Shown in pieces: positions 1 to 7,234 of a DNA stretch of 38,739 nucleotides; positions within the stretch are counted from its first letter, which is position 1; each line of letters starts with the position of its first letter. Source of the DNA: Pseudorhodoplanes sp. (GTDB lineage Bacteria > Pseudomonadota > Alphaproteobacteria > Rhizobiales > Xanthobacteraceae); NCBI GenBank assembly GCA_013388965.1, contig JACAEG010000156.1, forward strand, positions 1-38,739, written 5' to 3'. The position numbers were made by a program, and so were the translations under genes. A model generated the notes under the pieces. The model was not told where the DNA came from and made no database searches. It saw only the letters and a list, made by a program, of their open reading frames with translations.

Positions 1-1
1 G

Positions 2-190
2 GGCAACGCGCTTGGGCTCAAAATCCTGGCCGAGGGCGTCGAGACGGAGGGCCAGCGCGTGCTGCTGCGGCTCGCGGGATGCCACGAAATGCAGGGCTTC
101 CTGTTCTCGGAACCGGTGCCTGCCGCCGGCATCGACGCGCTGCTGACCAAAGCACGCCGCCGCGCGGCGGGCCGATCCGGCGCGAAATAA
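2..190 (+). CDS. EAL-domain c-di-GMP phosphodiesterase, C-terminal end only
   Basis: The window opens inside this gene; 62 codons and a TAA stop remain. The fragment reads as the last helix-strand units of an EAL domain: the LKILAEGVET strand-helix at residues 6-15, then a GCHEMQGFLFSEPVPA stretch at about residues 27-42. EAL domains hydrolyse cyclic di-GMP to pGpG, often as the last module of a GGDEF-EAL sensor protein. The catalytic EAL motif and any sensor domain lie upstream of the window, so activity and input signal cannot be judged. It converges with the tetR-type gene, with only two bases between the two stops. Confidence 0.85.
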   Translation, partial: GNALGLKILAEGVETEGQRVLLRLAGCHEMQGFLFSEPVPAAGIDALLTKARRRAAGRSGAK

Positions 191-192
191 TC

Positions 193-768
193 TCAGCGCG
201 GCGGCGTGAGCAGCGTCTCGACCGCCCTGGCGCGGGTCTGCGCGTCGACCGCCCGGGTATCGAGCAGGCTCTCGCCAAACAGGTAGCTGTAGAACAGCAA
301 GGCGCGCGCCTGCGCATCCGCAGGCTTCCAGCCGAGCCCGCCAAACAGGGCCGCGACCAGCCGGAGGCGGCCCTCGTCCACGGCCCGCACGGCCTTGGCG
401 GCAGGCTTGTCGGTGCGCGCGAGCGAGCGGATCGCGATCTCGATCGCGAGGCCGCGCGGATTGGTGTGGCGCGTATAGAGCGCGGCGAGGTGGCGCAGCA
501 CCGCTTCCGGCGGCTCGCGCCTTTCGGCCTGCTGCCGGATGGCGGCGATCCGGCCCTCGGACCATCGTGCCAGCATGGCGTCGAGCAGCGCGCGCCGGTC
601 GGCAAAATGCCAGTAGAAGCTGCCCTTGGTGACGCCGAGCGCCTTCGCGAGCGGCTCGACGCGCACCGCGTCGATCCCGCCATCGGCCAGCATTTCGAGC
701 GCGCCCGCGACCCAGGCGGCCGCGTCGAGCGGGGCGGTCCGGGCTTCGGCTTGGCGGCGGGACGTCAT
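193..768 (-). CDS. TetR/AcrR family transcriptional regulator
   Basis: A 191-residue protein of normal TetR length. The N-terminal helix-turn-helix lies at about residues 25-65 and includes the family hallmark [20 protein letters not shown], where the recognition helix runs into the conserved YWHF segment. The rest is an alpha-helical ligand-binding and dimerisation domain. It is divergent from the thioesterase gene. The 74-base gap to the first possible thioesterase start holds two near-identical palindromes (809-824 and 830-845) that are good candidates for its own operators. By analogy with family members beside acyl-CoA genes, the ligand could be an acyl-CoA or fatty acid, but nothing in the sequence proves this. 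Confidence 0.92.
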   Translation of the reverse strand: MTSRRQAEARTAPLDAAAWVAGALEMLADGGIDAVRVEPLAKALGVTKGSFYWHFADRRALLDAMLARWSEGRIAAIRQQAERREPPEAVLRHLAALYTRHTNPRGLAIEIAIRSLARTDKPAAKAVRAVDEGRLRLVAALFGGLGWKPADAQARALLFYSYLFGESLLDTRAVDAQTRARAVETLLTPPR

Positions 769-787
769 ATTGAAACGGCACGCAGGG

Positions 788-816
788 TTGACTCAAGTCA
801 GTCTTCACCATACGGT
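788..816 (+). promoter_or_regulatory. Candidate promoter for the thioesterase/acyl-CoA dehydrogenase genes
   Basis: TTGACT (788-793) is separated by 17 bases from TACGGT (811-816). The -35 element is close to consensus and the -10 is weak. The -10 lies inside the first palindrome, which would allow repression by steric block. Inferred from sequence only. Confidence 0.4.
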
Positions 817-845
817 AGCGTATGTCAAACATACGGTGACGTATG
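809..845. promoter_or_regulatory. Double palindromic operator, probably for the TetR protein
   Basis: Two tandem inverted repeats share the arms CATACG...CGTATG with 4-base spacers: CATACGGTAGCGTATG at 809-824 and CATACGGTGACGTATG at 830-845. Their centres are 21 bases apart, so two dimers could sit on the same DNA face. The first covers the candidate -10 element. The second covers the ATG at 843. The palindromes are directly visible; the assignment to the divergent TetR gene is inference. Confidence 0.75.
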
Positions 846-1361
846 GACAGGATGCCGGACAGGAAGGCGGCGAGGGCGGTGCCGAGCGAAACGCCCCTGG
901 TGCCGCGCGATGCGGATTTCGAGGCGCGCTGCCGCGCGAGCTTCGCGCGCCAGGGATTCATGACACTGATCGGGGCGGAGATGATCTCGCTGTCGCCCGG
1001 CCATTGCGCCATCGCGATTGCGGCGAAGCCCGAGCTCTGCCAGCAGCGCGGTTTCCTGCATGGAGGGGTGACGGCGGCGATTGCCGATTCCGCGGCCGGC
1101 TATGCCGCCTATACGCTGATGCCGGCGGGCTCGACGCCGCTGACGGTCGAATTCAAGATCAACCTGCTGGCGCCGGCCGTGGGCGAGCGCTTTGTCGCCA
1201 TCGGGAAGGTGGTGCGCTCCGGCAGGACCTTGTCGGTGGTCGAAGTCGAGGTGACCGCGCAGGCAGGCAATTCCGTCAAGCCGATCGCGCGGTCGCTGGG
1301 CACGCTGATGTGCATCGAGAACACGTCCGACGGGCCTGCGCCGCAGGGTGCTTCAGGCTAA
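843..1361 (+). CDS. PaaI-family hotdog-fold acyl-CoA thioesterase
   Basis: A 172-residue protein with a single hotdog domain. The conserved [19 protein letters not shown] segment (about residues 71-89) carries the HGG turn (73-75) and Asp82 expected of PaaI/YbdB-like thioesterases, which hydrolyse acyl-CoA or aryl-CoA thioesters. The start is uncertain. The ATG at 843 lies inside the second operator palindrome and has no Shine-Dalgarno sequence. The in-frame GTG at 879 is preceded by AGGAAGG (861-867) and would leave both operators upstream of the coding region. The acyl-CoA dehydrogenase follows 26 bases downstream, so the two are probably co-transcribed and regulated by the divergent TetR protein. 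The thioesterase may release CoA from a blocked intermediate of that pathway. Confidence 0.88.
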   Translation: MDRMPDRKAARAVPSETPLVPRDADFEARCRASFARQGFMTLIGAEMISLSPGHCAIAIAAKPELCQQRGFLHGGVTAAIADSAAGYAAYTLMPAGSTPLTVEFKINLLAPAVGERFVAIGKVVRSGRTLSVVEVEVTAQAGNSVKPIARSLGTLMCIENTSDGPAPQGASG

Positions 1362-1387
1362 GCTCTCGCCGCCGGGAGGCGTCAGTC

Positions 1388-2560
1388 ATGATTGCGAATG
1401 CATGGTCGGGTTTCGATTTCGGACTGGGCGAAGAGATCGACATGCTGCGCGACAGCGTGCGGCGCTTCTCGCAGGAGAAGATCGCCCCGCGCGCCGACGA
1501 AATCGACCGCAAGAACGAGTTTCCGCGCGACCTGTGGCCCAAGCTCGGCGATCTGGGGCTCCTGGGCATCACGGTCGAGGAGAAATGGGGCGGGTCGGGG
1601 CTCGGCTATCTCGAACATTGCGTGGCGATGGAGGAAATCTCGCGCGCGTCCGGTTCCGTCGGATTGTCCTATGGCGCGCATTCGAATCTCTGCGTCAACC
1701 AGATCCGTCGCAACGGCAGCAACGACCAGAAGAAGCGCTATCTGCCCAAGCTGATTTCCGGCGCGCATGTCGGCGCGCTCGCCATGTCGGAGCCGGGCGC
1801 GGGTTCGGACGTCGTCTCGATGCGCACGCGCGCCGACAAGAAGGGCAGCAAGTATATTCTCAACGGCTCGAAAATGTGGATCACCAACGGCCCGATCGCT
1901 GAGGTGATCGTGGTCTATGCCAAGACCGACGCGACCGCTGGAGCGCGCGGCATCACGGCATTTCTGGTCGAGAAGAAGTTCAAGGGATTCTCCACCGCGC
2001 AGAAACTCGACAAGCTCGGCATGCGCGGCTCCGACACCGGCGAGCTCGTGTTCCAGGATTGCGAGGTGCCGGAGGAGAATGTGCTCGGAGCAGTCGGCAA
2101 CGGCGTCAACATCCTGATGTCGGGCCTCGACTACGAGCGCGTGGTGCTGGCCGCGGGCCCGCTCGGATTGATGCAGGCGGCGATCGACCTCGTGATCCCG
2201 TATGTGCATGACCGCAAGCAGTTCGGCCAGCCGATCGGCCGCTTCCAGCTCATCCAGGGCAAGCTCGCCGACATGTATGTCGGCATGAACGCGGCCAAGG
2301 CCTATGTCTATGCCGTGGCGCGCGCCTGCGACGAGGGCCGCACGACGCGCGAGGATGCCGCCGGGGCGATCCTGTTTGCGTCCGAGAGAGCAACGCAGAT
2401 GGCGCTCGATGCGATCCAGATGCTCGGCGGCAATGGCTATATCAACGAGTTTCCGGCCGGTCGCATCCTGCGCGACGCCAAGCTCTACGAGATCGGCGCG
2501 GGCACGAGCGAAATCCGCCGCATGCTGATCGGGCGCGAATTGTTCGAAAAGACGCGATGA
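1388..2560 (+). CDS. ivd: Isovaleryl-CoA dehydrogenase
   Basis: A 390-residue flavoprotein with the three acyl-CoA dehydrogenase domains: N-terminal helical, middle beta ([12 protein letters not shown] at 131-142, WITNG at 164-168) and C-terminal helical. Isovaleryl-CoA dehydrogenases differ from other family members in the site of the catalytic base. It sits on the helix read here as [19 protein letters not shown], giving Glu250, while the usual C-terminal glutamate is replaced within [12 protein letters not shown]. Both traits are present. It oxidises isovaleryl-CoA to 3-methylcrotonyl-CoA in leucine breakdown, passing electrons to ETF. The ATG at 1388 was chosen because GGGAGG lies 9 bases upstream and the protein then has family length. 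The next enzyme, methylcrotonyl-CoA carboxylase, is encoded at 15728 and 25116. Confidence 0.93.
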   Translation: MIANAWSGFDFGLGEEIDMLRDSVRRFSQEKIAPRADEIDRKNEFPRDLWPKLGDLGLLGITVEEKWGGSGLGYLEHCVAMEEISRASGSVGLSYGAHSNLCVNQIRRNGSNDQKKRYLPKLISGAHVGALAMSEPGAGSDVVSMRTRADKKGSKYILNGSKMWITNGPIAEVIVVYAKTDATAGARGITAFLVEKKFKGFSTAQKLDKLGMRGSDTGELVFQDCEVPEENVLGAVGNGVNILMSGLDYERVVLAAGPLGLMQAAIDLVIPYVHDRKQFGQPIGRFQLIQGKLADMYVGMNAAKAYVYAVARACDEGRTTREDAAGAILFASERATQMALDAIQMLGGNGYINEFPAGRILRDAKLYEIGAGTSEIRRMLIGRELFEKTR

Positions 2561-2658
2561 GGCGGCTGGTTATCCCTGCCTCCACGCGAGCCGCTCTCGA
2601 TATCAAGCCCGGCGACAAGGTCATCATCCAGCGCGACGGCAAGGAGAGCGGTGACTAG
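2557..2658 (+). CDS. Short AbrB/MazE-type antitoxin, probably truncated
   Basis: A 33-residue reading frame whose ATG overlaps the stop of the acyl-CoA dehydrogenase gene (ATGA). The segment [20 protein letters not shown] matches the swapped-hairpin DNA-binding domain of AbrB/MazE/VapB proteins. Full antitoxins of this class run to about 70-85 residues with a toxin-binding tail; here the tail is missing and the first strand is cut. The next gene, a VapC-like PIN protein, starts with a GTG inside its last codons, the usual antitoxin-toxin arrangement. Either a miniature antitoxin or the 3' remnant of one; truncation is favoured because the partner toxin is frameshifted. Confidence 0.6.
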   Translation: MRRLVIPASTRAALDIKPGDKVIIQRDGKESGD

Positions 2659-3057
2659 CGTCATCGACTCCTCGGTCATTCTCGCCTTTGCCAATCGCGA
2701 ACCCGGTTGGGAACGCGCAGAAACCGAAATTGATGACGGCGTCGTCTCAAGCCTGGTCTATGCCGAAGTGGTAACGCGGCTCACGCTTTCAGGCATGTCG
2801 ATGCAGCAGATCGACGATCTGTGGAGCGTATTGCAGATTCCGGTCGAGCCGTTCGACAGCGCGCGAGCGCGCCGGGCTGGATTGCTTGTGCAGGCGACGG
2901 CGCGACGTGGATTGTCGCTTGCCGACCGCGCATCCCTGGCGCTCGCGCCTTGGAGCTCGGGGTGGCGGCCGTCACCGCCAATCGCGCCTGGACGCAGCCC
3001 GATCTTGGCGTCGAGGTCCGCCTGATCCGTCGAGACCTCGAATCCGCACCGCCTTAA
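2651..3057 (+). pseudogene. VapC-like PIN-domain toxin, frameshifted
   Basis: Reads from GTG 2651 as a PIN-domain ribonuclease: VIDSSVILAFANREPG with Asp6, the second acidic residue Glu39 in YAEV, and GLSLADRASLALA with Asp92. After base 2947 the frame runs into an unrelated tail and stops at 3025. The expected PIN ending, LELGVAAVTANRAWTQ to the TAA at 3055-3057, is present in another frame that joins at about 2948-2950, so one base has been lost or two gained there. VapC toxins cleave tRNA or rRNA when free of antitoxin. The fourth acidic position reads Asn (TANRAW) where family members often have Asp. Without frameshifting, the product lacks the C-terminal strand and is probably inactive. 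A sequencing error is an alternative. Confidence 0.75.
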
Positions 3058-3090
3058 TCCATCCTTCACCGAATCGGCTATCCTTGCGTC

Positions 3091-3426
3091 ATGAGCGGCA
3101 AACCGGAATTGCGGCTGCGCCTGAAGGCCGACGGCCGCATTGTGGAAATTCTCCCCGATGGCACCGAGCGCGCGGTCGCCGCGCCGCTGCCCAACGCCCC
3201 GGAGCTTGCAAAGGCGCGCACCTCCGACGCCGCCTATGCGCGCGCCATCAGGGCCGCCACCCGGCTCACCCAGGCCGAGTTCGCCGCCCGCATCGGCGTG
3301 CCGCTCGAAACCGTACGCAATTGGGAGCAGGGCAAGCGCTCGCCGCGCGGGCCGGCGCGGGCGCTGCTGAAGGTGATCGAGACCGCACCTGCGCTTGCGT
3401 TCCAGGCGCTTTCGGGACGCGCATAG
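3091..3426 (+). CDS. XRE-family helix-turn-helix DNA-binding protein
   Basis: A 111-residue protein with an N-terminal segment of about 45 residues and a C-terminal XRE/Cro-type domain. The recognition region is LTQAEFAARIGVPLETVRNW, followed by EQGKRSPRGPARALLKVIE. This C-terminal placement and the trailing ALLKVIE are typical of HigA- or NadS-like antitoxins and their orphan relatives. No HigB-like toxin lies upstream; the nearest gene is the broken VapC frame ending 33 bases before. The protein is therefore a likely orphan regulator, possibly a survivor of an old toxin-antitoxin patch. Target genes are unknown. Confidence 0.8.
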   Translation: MSGKPELRLRLKADGRIVEILPDGTERAVAAPLPNAPELAKARTSDAAYARAIRAATRLTQAEFAARIGVPLETVRNWEQGKRSPRGPARALLKVIETAPALAFQALSGRA

Positions 3427-3505
3427 CCGCACCCCAAGACGGTCTGTTGGCACGGCGCCTTCGGCGCGGCATGCTCCGCGCCTATCGCCGGCGGGGAGGG
3501 CATTG

Positions 3506-4330
3506 ATGGTTCCTGTGGTCGAGGCCAAAGGCGCGAGAATCCCGATCGTCGGGCTCGGAACCTGGGAGCTGCGCGGACGCGACTGCGCGCGGATCGTGGC
3601 GCAGGCTGTCGCGCTCGGCTACCGGCATTTCGACACGGCACAGATGTATGGCAACGAGCGCGAGGTCGGCGAGGGCGTGCGCAATTCCGGCGCGCGACGC
3701 GAGGACATTCTGGTCACGACCAAGGTGGCGCCAAGCAATCTCTCGCCCGGCGCGCTGGAGCGCTCGGTGAAGGAAAGCATCGCCGCGCTGCGCCTCGGCG
3801 AGATCGACCTTTTGCTGCTGCACTGGCCGAACAAGGAGGACGTGCCGCTCTCCGAAACGATCGGCGCGTTGTGCCGAATCAAGAAGCTCGGCTTTGCGAA
3901 GCATATCGGGGTGTCGAACTACACCGCCGCGCTGCTCGAGGAGGCGAACAAGCTCGCGACCGAGCCGCTGGTCTGCAACCAGTTCGAGGCGCATCCCTTT
4001 CTCGACCAGACGAAGGTGATCGCCGCCACCCGCAAGCATGGCATGGCGGTGGTTGCCTATTCGCCGATCGCGCGCGGGCAGGCGCGCGGCGACGAAGTGC
4101 TGACTCGGATCGGCAAGGTGCATGGCAAGTCCGCGGCGCAGGTCTCTCTGCGCTGGCTGGTGCAGCAGGGGATCGTTGTGATCCCGCGCACCGGCAGGAT
4201 CGAGCGGCTGGCGGAGAATATCGACCTGTTCGATTTCGAATTGACGCCGGCCGAGATGAAGGAGATTGCAGGCCTCGCCCATCCCGCTGGCCGCATTGTC
4301 GACTGGGCCTGGTCGCCGCAATGGGATTGA
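3506..4330 (+). CDS. Aldo/keto reductase
   Basis: A 274-residue TIM-barrel oxidoreductase of normal AKR length. The catalytic tetrad is visible: Asp43 ([11 protein letters not shown]), Tyr48, Lys73 (VTTKV) and His106 (LLLHWPN). The NADPH-binding signature near the C-terminus reads [14 protein letters not shown], a variant of the usual IPKS(A). It reduces aldehydes or ketones with NADPH, and 2,5-diketo-D-gluconate reductases are close relatives. The ATG at 3506 follows GGGAGGG (3494-3500). The stop overlaps the start of queC by 10 bases, so the two are translationally linked, though a shared function is not evident. Confidence 0.92.
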   Translation: MVPVVEAKGARIPIVGLGTWELRGRDCARIVAQAVALGYRHFDTAQMYGNEREVGEGVRNSGARREDILVTTKVAPSNLSPGALERSVKESIAALRLGEIDLLLLHWPNKEDVPLSETIGALCRIKKLGFAKHIGVSNYTAALLEEANKLATEPLVCNQFEAHPFLDQTKVIAATRKHGMAVVAYSPIARGQARGDEVLTRIGKVHGKSAAQVSLRWLVQQGIVVIPRTGRIERLAENIDLFDFELTPAEMKEIAGLAHPAGRIVDWAWSPQWD

Positions 4331-5046
4331 ACGTGTCGCCTGACACGGCCCTGGTTCTCTTCTCCGGCGGGCAGGATTCCACCGTGTGTCTCGGCTGGGC
4401 GCTGCAGCGTTTCGCGCGCGTCGAGACCGTGGGTTTCGATTACGGCCAGCGGCACAGGGTCGAGCTCGAGGTCCGGCCGCGCATTCTCGCCGAGATGAAA
4501 TCGCTCGATGCCGGCTGGGCCGCCCGGCTCGGGAACGATCATGTCCTGCCGCTGCAGACACTCGGAGCCGTGTCGGAAACCGCGCTGACGCGCGATACGG
4601 AAATCGCGATGGCCGAACACGGCCTCCCGAACACTTTCGTGCCGGGCCGCAACCTCGTCTTCCTCGCCTTTGCCGGAGCGCTTGCCTACCGGCGCGGAGC
4701 TCGCCGCCTCGTCGCCGGCATGTGCGAGACCGACTATTCCGGCTATCCGGATTGCCGCGACGACACCATCAAGGCGATGCAGCTTGCCCTTTCGCTGGGC
4801 ATGGACCGCCGCATCGTGATCGACACGCCGCTGATGTGGATCGACAAGGCCGGCACCTTCGCGCTGGCCGAGGACATCGGCGGAAAAAAATTTCTCGACA
4901 TAGTCATCGCCGAGACCCATTCGTGTTATCTCGGCGACCGCTCGCGGCGCCACGACTGGGGTTATGGCTGCGGCGAGTGCCCGGCCTGCAGGCTGCGGGC
5001 GGAGGGCTATGCCAGGTTTGTGGGGCGGCGTGAGAAACGGGACTGA
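4321..5046 (+). CDS. queC: 7-cyano-7-deazaguanine synthase
   Basis: A 241-residue enzyme that converts 7-carboxy-7-deazaguanine, ammonia and ATP to preQ0, the precursor of queuosine in tRNA. The PP-loop SGGQDST (15-21), which binds ATP, is at the N-terminus. Internal family motifs include [10 protein letters not shown] (107-116) and the [14 protein letters not shown] block (133-146). Four cysteines, Cys202, Cys217, Cys220 and Cys223, form the expected zinc site (CGECPAC). The gene overlaps the aldo/keto reductase and lies just upstream of a VUT-family transporter, which fits queuosine-precursor supply. queD, queE and queF are not in the window. Confidence 0.95.
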   Translation: MGLNVSPDTALVLFSGGQDSTVCLGWALQRFARVETVGFDYGQRHRVELEVRPRILAEMKSLDAGWAARLGNDHVLPLQTLGAVSETALTRDTEIAMAEHGLPNTFVPGRNLVFLAFAGALAYRRGARRLVAGMCETDYSGYPDCRDDTIKAMQLALSLGMDRRIVIDTPLMWIDKAGTFALAEDIGGKKFLDIVIAETHSCYLGDRSRRHDWGYGCGECPACRLRAEGYARFVGRREKRD

Positions 5047-5053
5047 CAAGAAA

Positions 5054-5623
5054 ATGGAAAGCGACCAAAGACGTATTGTGGAAGGTTCGATCTTTTTTTT
5101 GCTGTTTTGCCTGACCGTGCCGATCGCCAACTGGATGATCGGCAATGTCGGCACCGTCTGCCCCGGCGAGGGGCGCGGCCCCTGCCTCATTCCGGTCGCG
5201 CCGGGATTGATGGCGCCTTCGGGCGTGCTGATGGTCGGCATCGCGCTCGTACTGCGCGATCTCGTGCAGCGCCGCCTCGGCGTGTGGGCGTCGGTTGCGG
5301 CGATCCTGATCGGAGCCGGCTTTTCCGGTCTGTTCGCGCCGATCGCGCTGGTGACGGCGTCGGCCGTGGCCTTCCTGCTCTCGGAATTCGCTGATCTTGC
5401 GGTCTATACCCCGCTTGCGCGGCGCCGGTTTCTGACGGCCGTGGTGGCATCGGGCGTGGTGGGCCTCGTGGTCGATTCCATCGTGTTTCTCTGGCTCGCC
5501 TTCGGCTCGCTGCAGTATCTGTCCGGCCAGGTGGTCGGGAAGGCCTTGATGGTCGTCCTGTCGATCCCCTTCATCATCTTTCTCCGTCGCCGCGACGAAC
5601 GGCGCGGGCTCGTTCACGCCTGA
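5054..5623 (+). CDS. VUT-family (YhhQ-like) membrane protein, probable queuosine-precursor transporter
   Basis: A 189-residue hydrophobic protein with about five to six membrane segments. The first is at residues 10-30, with others around 48-66, 75-95, 97-115, 125-148 and 155-175. The motif RDLVQRRLG and the later LLSEFADLAVYTPLA match the VUT family (Pfam Vut_1, COG1738), whose E. coli member YhhQ imports preQ0/preQ1. It is shorter than YhhQ (221 residues). The start at 5054 is 7 bases after the queC stop, and co-transcription with queC supports a role in 7-deazaguanine uptake. This placement, rather than a biochemical motif, carries the functional call. Confidence 0.82.
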   Translation: MESDQRRIVEGSIFFLLFCLTVPIANWMIGNVGTVCPGEGRGPCLIPVAPGLMAPSGVLMVGIALVLRDLVQRRLGVWASVAAILIGAGFSGLFAPIALVTASAVAFLLSEFADLAVYTPLARRRFLTAVVASGVVGLVVDSIVFLWLAFGSLQYLSGQVVGKALMVVLSIPFIIFLRRRDERRGLVHA

Positions 5624-5650
5624 CCGTCCGTTTGCACGCGAGGAAATACC

Positions 5651-6343
5651 ATGAGCACGCTCGAAACCCTGCAGCATGTCACGACCGGCACGATCACCAC
5701 CATGCTGCTCAAGCGCGGGATCCGCCGCACCTGGATGCAGGGACCGATGCCGTTTTCGAGCGAGGGCCGGCGCGTCGTCGGGCCCGCCTTCACCTTGCGC
5801 TTCGTGCCGATGCGCGAGGATCTTGCGACGCCGGAAAGCTGGGGCAAGCCGATTTCCACGCGCGCGGCAATCGAGGCCATGCCGGAAGGCTGCGTCGTCG
5901 TTGCCGACGCGATGGGGGTGACAGGCGCCGGCATCTTTGGCGACATCCTGTGCATGCGCATGGTGAAGCGCGGGGTCAAGGCGCTGATCACCGACGGCGT
6001 GATGCGCGACAAATCGGGCGTGCTCGCAACCGGATTGCCGATCTGGTGCGCGGGCATGGCGGCACCGCCTTCCGTGGCGGGGCTCACTTTCGTGGGATGG
6101 GAGGAGCCGATCGGGTGCGGCGGCTGCGCCATCTTTCCGGGTGACATTATCGTCGCCGACGACGACGGCGCGGTGGTGATCCCGCAGAATCTCGTCGAGG
6201 AGATTGCGGGCGAGGGAGCCGAGCACGAGCGCTGGGAAGGCTGGGTCGTGAGCGAGGTGGAGAAAGGTGTGAAGCTGCCCGGCCTTTATCCGCCCGACGA
6301 GGCCGCCAAGAAGCGTTATGAAGAATGGAAGAAGCGCAATTGA
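5651..6343 (+). CDS. RraA-family protein
   Basis: A 230-residue protein with the RraA / HMG-aldolase fold. The GDILCMRMVKRGVKALITDG segment (about 98-117) and VMRDKSGV (118-125) form the family core; GGCAIFPGDIIVADDDGAVVIP (157-178) is the metal-site and closing strand region. E. coli RraA inhibits RNase E, but longer members such as this one are often 4-hydroxy-4-methyl-2-oxoglutarate or oxaloacetate lyases. The C-terminal extension after residue 185 is rich in charged residues. Alphaproteobacterial homologues are usually annotated 'ribonuclease activity regulator RraA', which is not a tested function. It starts 27 bases after the transporter gene, with GAGGAAA just upstream. Confidence 0.85.
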   Translation: MSTLETLQHVTTGTITTMLLKRGIRRTWMQGPMPFSSEGRRVVGPAFTLRFVPMREDLATPESWGKPISTRAAIEAMPEGCVVVADAMGVTGAGIFGDILCMRMVKRGVKALITDGVMRDKSGVLATGLPIWCAGMAAPPSVAGLTFVGWEEPIGCGGCAIFPGDIIVADDDGAVVIPQNLVEEIAGEGAEHERWEGWVVSEVEKGVKLPGLYPPDEAAKKRYEEWKKRN

Positions 6344-6387
6344 GGCCGCGTCGGACCTCGCAATGAGACCGGCGGAGAATTCCGATC

Positions 6388-7179
6388 ATGTCCTTCGGCC
6401 TCACGAAAATTCTTGGCTTCTTCGCGCTGCCGTCCAATTTCCTCATGCTGGTCGCGCTCCTCGGCGCGCTGCTGATGCTGACGCCGGCTGCGCGCTTCGG
6501 GCGCAGGATCGCCGTGTTCGGCATTCTGCTGCTTGCGATCTGCGGCTGGCTGCCGGTCGGCAATCTCCTGATGCTGCCGCTGGAACAGCGCTTTCCGAAA
6601 TGGGACGGCGTGCGCGGTTCGCCCGACGGCATTGTGGTGCTGGGCGGCGCCATCGGCCCGGACATGTCGGAAGCTCACGGCGAGCCCTCGCTGAACGAAT
6701 CGGCCGAACGCATGACCGTGATCGCAGACCTCGCGCGACGATATCCGCAGGCGCGCATCGTGTTCACCGGCGGGGCGGGGCGGCTTGCCGGCAAGGCCAG
6801 CGAGGCGGACTTCGCAATCGCCCTTTTCGAGAATTTCGGGATCGCACGCGAGCGCATCTATCTCGAGAGCGAGGCGCGCAACACGGCGGAGAACGCGTCC
6901 CTGACAAGGGCGCTGGTCGAGCCGAAATACGGCGAGCGCTGGCTGCTGGTCACCTCGGCTCACCACATGCCGCGATCGATCGGCTTGTTCCGGCAGGCCG
7001 GCTTTCCGGTCGAGGCCTATCCGGTCGACTGGCGCACGCGCGGACCGGAAGATCTCGCAGGACCGATGGGGTCGCTCGCTGCGGGGCTCGCGCGCACCGA
7101 CGCGGCGATGCATGAATGGGCGGGGCTGCTCGTCTATTGGCTCATGGGCCGCACGCCCGATCTCTTCCCGCGGCCTTAG
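6388..7179 (+). CDS. YdcF/SanA-family (DUF218) envelope protein, copy 1
   Basis: A 263-residue protein with two N-terminal membrane segments (about 13-33 and 38-58) and a DUF218 domain. Domain hallmarks are GIVVLGGAI (about 77-85), IVFTGGAG (126-133), ARNTAENA and LLVTSAHHMPRSIGLF. The E. coli relatives YdcF, SanA and ElyC act at the cell envelope; ElyC influences lipid-carrier recycling for peptidoglycan. Exact chemistry is unknown. The next gene is a close paralogue in tandem. GGAGAA upstream of the ATG supports the start. Confidence 0.88.
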   Translation: MSFGLTKILGFFALPSNFLMLVALLGALLMLTPAARFGRRIAVFGILLLAICGWLPVGNLLMLPLEQRFPKWDGVRGSPDGIVVLGGAIGPDMSEAHGEPSLNESAERMTVIADLARRYPQARIVFTGGAGRLAGKASEADFAIALFENFGIARERIYLESEARNTAENASLTRALVEPKYGERWLLVTSAHHMPRSIGLFRQAGFPVEAYPVDWRTRGPEDLAGPMGSLAAGLARTDAAMHEWAGLLVYWLMGRTPDLFPRP

Positions 7180-7181
7180 AC

Positions 7182-7209
7182 ATTCGTCGCGACGCATCAG
7201 GCGACGAAT
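7182..7209. repeat. Inverted repeat between the two YdcF genes
   Basis: ATTCGTCGC (7182-7190) and GCGACGAAT (7201-7209) form a perfect 9-base-pair stem with a 10-base loop, starting 2 bases after the first YdcF stop. There is no T-run, so it is not a clear rho-independent terminator; it may be an mRNA 3' stabiliser or an operator for the second copy. Confidence 0.6.
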
Positions 7210-7234
7210 CCGCGGGGCATGCTAACCTCGCATC

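Noticed and set aside
626-1387. Long open frame running into the acyl-CoA dehydrogenase from 626
   Set aside because: The 5' part overlaps the TetR and thioesterase genes in another frame and has no family match; the dehydrogenase begins at 1388 behind GGGAGG.
1382-2209. Long minus-strand open frame opposite the dehydrogenase
   Set aside because: Shadow of a high-GC gene, rich in Arg/His/Ala with no motif; the plus strand encodes a complete enzyme.
2758-3528. 256-codon minus-strand frame over the VapC and XRE region
   Set aside because: No ribosome site or domain pattern; two recognisable plus-strand genes explain the region.
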